Below, one piece after another: positions 61,801-64,000 of a DNA stretch of 64,000 nt (its first letter is position 1; each line of letters begins with the position of its first letter). Made by a program: the position numbers and the translations under genes. A model generated the notes under the pieces. It was not told the DNA's origin. It did not search any database and was given only the letters and a program-made list of their open reading frames with translations. The stretch covers positions 665,428 to 729,427 of the forward strand of contig NW_019091497.1 of NCBI RefSeq assembly GCF_001949145.1, in the 5' to 3' direction. The stretch comes from Acanthaster planci (lineage: Eukaryota > Echinodermata > Asteroidea > Valvatida > Acanthasteridae).

Positions 61801-64000
61801 CACTGACGTTGTACACGACACTGCACACTCGCATGTGGGCATGAAAGGAAGCACTCACCTGGGAGGTCTAACGTCTGGTAACGTACGGTTTAGGGCGATC
61901 TGATGACTAACCAAAAGGTTAAACTGGTTGATGCTAAAGGTAGCATTTGCCACTTGCTGCTCTTTCGGTGACAGATAAACCGGTTTACCCGATTCTCCAG
62001 GCCCATCATCTCGCCATCTATACCCTGTTTGCCGAAATGGTAAAGTCCCGTTGCCATAGACACTGAGGGGAATCTTTTCCGCATCTGCACATGATACAGG
62101 CATTCAATGTTTATAGATTGTTACTTCGAGCCACAAACGCGGACTCTATTTGTTTAGCTAACACTACAGAGAAAAGGGGATACGTGCTCAAAAGAAATGA
62201 AGCTTTATACGTCGATCAACTGTGTCCAGTGCCCGTATCTGGGGCATTTTTTCCTGAATATTTATCAAGTGTTGCTCAAAGTCAGTTGCGGGATTCACGA
62301 TTATATTTTGTTGACCATTTTAAACCAGGGTGTTGTAGCTTGAGTCCCGAATTCCTGTAGCTCCGAGTAAGAGTGTACTGTAGAAGATTAAATCTCGTGT
62401 AACTCACTAGTTAAAACTCTTTCCATTGAATCACATCAAGGTTGGGTCGATGCCAAATGGGGGGATTGTCCTTTTTGGATGGAGGGGGATAAAAAAATCT
62501 GGAAATTTCTTTTTGTAACCTTTCATGACATTTCTGAGGGTCAAGGCTAAATGTAAGAATTTGAAAAAGAAGGAAAGTGACACTGTGTAATCAGGTTGCC
62601 CTGAGTGATTATTATACTTCGAAAGAGAAACCTCCTGGGGGGGGGGGGGGTAGGCTCCCGTGCCCCTTTCCCTCCCGGGTCTGCCATTAAATCACACTGC
62701 TAACCTAGTCCACACTGGCTTACCATAGTTCAAAGTATTCTTGCGTGTTTTTCACCAAGGCTTTATTTTAATCCTCCGTGAAAGCCCAAATACCCAGCAA
62801 TCGCATCGGACCACGAGCTGTCGCCCCCGGTGCATGCATGAGGATGAAGGGGCACGCACTCAAGGACAGAGTTCTCGAGGTTGTTACGACAAAAATATGC
62901 CTTGTCTTGCACTGACAGTTGGCCGGTGCAATATGTGGAACAAGCCCACGAACCCACCGAACGCTCCTGTTCTACAACCCCTGACCCGGCAGGCTCATGG
63001 AATGAACACCACACTGAAATATGTCTGGAAAAATAAACACAAACTTCCGAGAGGTACTACTTTTTTAAGTTGTGTCGCAGCTGTCATTATAGAGATTTAA
63101 AGAAACAATCCTGAACAAAATGTTACTCAATATTAACGGAGGATCCCACTAACTTGGGGGCTACCTTCATTTTACAGCCTATATTCTTGACCTGATGCTA
63201 ATCCCACTCTGTAGAATGACGCAAAACTAAACCTCCTTAGCCTACATTTTAATTGAAGTTTATTGTAAGGCACAGAGCTGTTGATATAGGCCCTATGCCA
63301 TTAACCGCTTGAAAATGCGATAACACTTTGGGGTCAAGTACCATTTTGATCGGCGTCTTCTAATTAAAAAAACAGACCGTCAGTTCTCATCGAGTGCGCT
63401 CACAGAACTCGATGTTAGGCATACGGTGCGCAAATTTGGTATACCACGACAGCCCGAAACAAGTACTAGGGCCTACTGTCGTGGAAAAACTTTATTTTTT
63501 GCATTTTCCTTACCTGTTAAATGTCCACGTTTTTCGCCAAGCAAATGCAATTCCAAAGTACCATTTTTTTCAGGCGATCCAAACGTTCTGGTTGAATAAG
63601 ATTTTCTGACATTCTCGTTCTCCAAGTTTTCCGGCTTTCGCCTTAATTTCCTGCTTACTGTGAGCCTCACCACATCTGGCTCGTTGCCATGCATATCTTT
63701 CCCTTTGGCCAAGTCCAATTCCCGCCACTTTGTATCGGCGTCGTCTGCTCGGTGGAAATCACGCCCAACGAGGGGTCCGATCTTGCCCGCGATACTCTCC
63801 GGAATACTCCCGAGTGACTTTGCATTGTGTCTGCGAGCACCACCGCCTCTGCCTGCGTGTATACCAACGCGCCGGGCCTCGTTCAAAGGAGAGAACCCGT
63901 CCCTGGTTTTGAAACCAACGAGACGCAGATTTGCTTCACCTCCAGTTTGAGAGCCGAGGCGCAGGTAAAGGAGGAGGGGTACCCAGCAGATGGGGATGAA
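49652..64000 (-). CDS. Gene 2: long-stem polypeptide N-acetylgalactosaminyltransferase (10 exons, 5' partial)
   Basis: The enzyme should transfer GalNAc from UDP-GalNAc to Ser/Thr in the Golgi. Exons in reading order: 64000-63514 (partial), 62084-61859, 60889-60717, 59567-59360, 53819-53646, 52764-52647, 52340-52017, 50662-50546, 50153-50010, 49807-49652. All junctions are GT..AG and in frame; the stop is TGA at 49654-49652; 708 residues are visible. The first exon begins with a hydrophobic run ([15 protein letters not shown]), probably the end of the signal anchor, followed by a charged stem of about 200 residues. Catalytic landmarks are intact: [18 protein letters not shown], Arg of SRQG, DSH in [31 protein letters not shown], His in GHVFR. 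Three lectin repeats follow, with CLD, CLT and [18 protein letters not shown] and the tail after QQW (HNITIRGFS) point to the GALNT1/13 group, diverged, but the subfamily is not certain. Unusual are [13 protein letters not shown] where relatives have GGFNW..FRW, and the long stem. Confidence 0.93.
49808..50009 (-). other. Gene 2 intron 9 (0.2 kb)
   Basis: Short A/T-rich intron; nothing else is recognised. Confidence 0.9.
50010..50153 (-). CDS. Gene 2 exon: lectin repeat beta (CLT variant)
   Basis: The acceptor is GAAAGCAG and the donor GTTAAA; the exon is 144 nt. It encodes [20 protein letters not shown], then [23 protein letters not shown] fits the QxW motif, but the CLD motif reads CLT, so the Asp that usually binds GalNAc is missing in this repeat. 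Confidence 0.94.
50154..50545 (-). other. Gene 2 intron 8 (0.4 kb)
   Basis: Short intron without recognised elements. Confidence 0.9.
50546..50662 (-). CDS. Gene 2 exon: lectin repeat alpha
   Basis: The acceptor is ACGCTTTAG and the donor GTAAAT; the exon is 117 nt against 99 in gene 1. It encodes [20 protein letters not shown], then [21 protein letters not shown] is intact; the segment between CLD and the second Cys is longer and richer in Asp than in gene 1. Confidence 0.9.
50663..52016 (-). other. Gene 2 intron 7 (1.4 kb)
   Basis: No repeat, RNA gene or exon is recognised; GTACAT runs are absent. Confidence 0.85.
52017..52340 (-). CDS. Gene 2 exon: end of catalytic domain (equals two exons of gene 1)
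   Basis: The acceptor is GTTATTTCAG and the donor GTAAGT; the exon is 324 nt, 108 codons, phase 0 at both ends. It encodes [20 protein letters not shown], then [40 protein letters not shown], then [16 protein letters not shown] and [17 protein letters not shown]. The His of GHVF is the third metal ligand. Gene 1 has an intron between the ISPG and KKTDYGD parts; gene 2 reads straight through ([12 protein letters not shown]). Confidence 0.96.
52341..52646 (-). other. Gene 2 intron 6 (0.3 kb)
   Basis: Most of it is the probable MITE at 52398-52588. Confidence 0.85.
52398..52588. mobile_element. Probable MITE related to that at 42040
   Basis: The left end GACCGGTTCATACTTC and the right end reverse complement GGCCGGTTTATACGTG are imperfect inverted matches. 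It carries TTTGACGTCACGAC inside. It occupies most of a short intron without disturbing the splice sites. Confidence 0.55.
52647..52764 (-). CDS. Gene 2 exon: catalytic domain, WGGEN motif
   Basis: The acceptor is GTATTTGCAG and the donor GTTTGA (weak, but GT); the exon is 118 nt, the same as in gene 1. It encodes [20 protein letters not shown] then [19 protein letters not shown]. Confidence 0.96.
52765..53645 (-). other. Gene 2 intron 5 (0.9 kb)
   Basis: A/T-rich intron without recognised repeats or genes. Confidence 0.85.
53646..53819 (-). CDS. Gene 2 exon: mid catalytic domain (unusual GGFSW block)
   Basis: The acceptor is TCTTCGGCAG and the donor GTATTA; the exon is 174 nt against 171 in gene 1. 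It encodes [20 protein letters not shown], then [20 protein letters not shown], then [12 protein letters not shown]. The SPVID block is typical; [13 protein letters not shown] replaces the usual GGFNW/GGFDW..F.W form. Confidence 0.95.
53971..54033. repeat. CACAATAGTGCGCC repeat, one-armed copy
   Basis: TTCACAATAGTGCGCCTCCA followed by AGAGTTTGCAACTCGTTGGC matches the left arm of the fold-back at 61166-61410. The second arm is not evident, so this copy is partial. Confidence 0.75.
55110..55360 (+). repeat. Diverged dispersed repeat, copy in gene 2
   Basis: It is colinear with 41030-41260 (ACGTTTTGAAGAAACTTTG, CTGAGATGACATCATG, CATGAATATGGAAAATTTTA, GCTTTCCTAC). Orientation on the + strand is the same as in gene 1, so relative to transcription the two copies are opposite. 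Confidence 0.6.
58997..59300. mobile_element. TIR element with GGCCCA(A/G)TTTCATGGCA ends
   Basis: The left end GGCCCAGTTTCATGGCAC (58998) is the inverted match of the right end GTGCCATGAAATTGGGCC (59283-59300) with one mismatch. The 300-bp body has no substantial open frame. Its ends resemble those of the small fold-back at 40630-40694. Confidence 0.75.
59360..59567 (-). CDS. Gene 2 exon: UDP site and DxH metal motif
   Basis: The acceptor is TACACGTAG and the donor GTAAAC; the exon is 208 nt, equal to gene 1. It encodes [20 protein letters not shown], then [20 protein letters not shown], then [23 protein letters not shown] is the metal motif and the Arg of RQG keeps the 23-residue spacing to it. 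Where relatives have IRAR, this protein has VAAR. Confidence 0.96.
59568..60716 (-). other. Gene 2 intron 3 (1.1 kb)
   Basis: It contains the fold-back at 59674-59797. Nothing else is recognised. Confidence 0.85.
59674..59797. repeat. CACAATAGTGCGCC fold-back, short copy
   Basis: CCACAATAGTGCGCCTCC..AGTTTGCAA at the left is mirrored by TTGCAAACTCTTGGAGGCGC..CACTATTGTG at the right. It is the inner part of the longer element at 61166-61410, without that element's outer arms. Confidence 0.85.
60717..60889 (-). CDS. Gene 2 exon: start of the GT-A catalytic domain
   Basis: The acceptor is TTTTTTAAG and the donor GTGAGT; the exon is 173 nt, as in gene 1. It encodes [18 protein letters not shown], then [20 protein letters not shown], then [14 protein letters not shown]. 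From LP to DDASE 35 of 45 residues equal gene 1 by hand count. Two extra residues follow DASE, while gene 1 has two extra before LPKTS, so equal length arises from compensating small indels. Confidence 0.96.
60890..61858 (-). other. Gene 2 intron 2 (1.0 kb)
   Basis: A quarter of it is the fold-back element at 61166-61410. The remainder is unremarkable. Confidence 0.85.
61166..61410. mobile_element. Fold-back/MITE element, complete-looking copy
   Basis: The left end TTTGACGCGGAGCACGC (61166) is matched in reverse by GCGTGCTCCGCGTCAAA (61394-61410). The arms continue inward through AACTAATTTATAC, GCCGTTTCACA and GAGTTTGCAA, giving roughly 75-nt imperfect arms around a spacer of about 90 bp. 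Shorter relatives are at 53971 and 59674. Confidence 0.85.
61859..62084 (-). CDS. Gene 2 exon: end of stem, entry to catalytic region
   Basis: The acceptor is ATCATGTGCAG and the donor GTGAGT; the exon is 226 nt. It encodes [20 protein letters not shown], then [20 protein letters not shown], then [20 protein letters not shown] and [21 protein letters not shown] is close to gene 1 and vertebrate GALNT1. N-G-T, N-A-T and N-R-T are possible N-glycosylation sites. Confidence 0.95.
62085..63513 (-). other. Gene 2 intron 1 (1.4 kb)
   Basis: A G-run lies at about 62637-62650. No repeat family, exon or RNA gene is recognised. Confidence 0.85.
63514..64000 (-). CDS. Gene 2 first visible exon: membrane anchor end and charged stem (partial)
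   Basis: The frame is open from the window edge to a donor GTAAGG, 162 codons plus one base, and joins the next exon in phase (HLT|D|AEKI). It opens with [16 protein letters not shown], hydrophobic and well placed for the end of a type II signal anchor. A basic, Gly- and Arg-rich stem follows ([31 protein letters not shown]). There is no in-frame ATG until 63694, inside the stem, so the true start lies beyond the edge. The stem has no recognisable family match, so the exact frame use rests on the open frame and the phase-correct splice. Confidence 0.8.

Noticed and set aside
63692-63694. ATG at 63694 (minus strand) as the start of gene 2
   Set aside because: The frame stays open to the window edge and begins with a hydrophobic stretch that fits the type II anchor. 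Starting at this ATG would leave an enzyme without a membrane anchor.

Overview
The window is an intron-rich stretch of an animal genome: coding exons are small, conserved and flanked by GT..AG splice sites, the introns are long and repeat-laden, and there is one assembly gap (positions 12347-12788, 442 N). The great abundance of GTACAT/ACATGT hexamer runs and of short fold-back (MITE-like) elements is what one sees in draft genomes of marine invertebrates. The protein sequences are close to vertebrate ones, so an invertebrate deuterostome (for example amphioxus, echinoderm or hemichordate) is my best guess, but the species cannot be fixed from the sequence alone. There are no bacterial-type operons, no CRISPR array and no recognisable viral or retroelement coding region.

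The window holds two protein-coding genes of one family, arranged tail to tail. Gene 1 (+ strand, 1947-44621, ten exons seen, 5' end outside the window) encodes a polypeptide N-acetylgalactosaminyltransferase very like vertebrate GALNT1/GALNT13. Gene 2 (- strand, 64000-49652, ten exons seen, first exon running off the right edge) encodes a second, more diverged member with a long stem. About 5.0 kb of 3' untranslated and intergenic DNA (44622-49651) separates the stop codons. Both products are expected to be Golgi type II membrane enzymes that move GalNAc from UDP-GalNAc to Ser/Thr and so start mucin-type O-glycosylation. Each has a GT-A catalytic domain with a DxH metal motif and a C-terminal three-repeat ricin-type lectin domain.

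The two genes share nearly every intron position and phase in the catalytic and lectin regions (paired exons of 173, 208 and 118 nt in both), which points to an old duplication followed by divergence. They differ in one clear way: a single 324-nt exon of gene 2 corresponds to two exons of gene 1 (181 + 140 nt). They also differ in setting. Gene 1 has introns up to 13.1 kb crowded with GTACAT runs; gene 2 has mostly short introns nearly free of them.

Region by region: 1-1946 upstream/5' intron of gene 1; 1947-44621 gene 1, with a TIR element in intron 1, three copies of a small hairpin, a gap inside a 24-bp minisatellite (intron 3), a 218-bp tandem duplication, two long and one short copy of a roughly 350-bp repeat, and fold-back elements around 33.2-33.6 kb and 40.6 kb; 44622-49651 intergenic, with a perfect-looking A/T-G/C palindrome at 47065-47101 and a striking alternating CCGCGG palindrome array at 48873-49160; 49652-64000 gene 2, with its own fold-back elements at 53971, 58997, 59674 and 61166. 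The most unusual non-coding structures are the alternating palindrome array, the oriented hairpin family and the 61.2-kb fold-back element.
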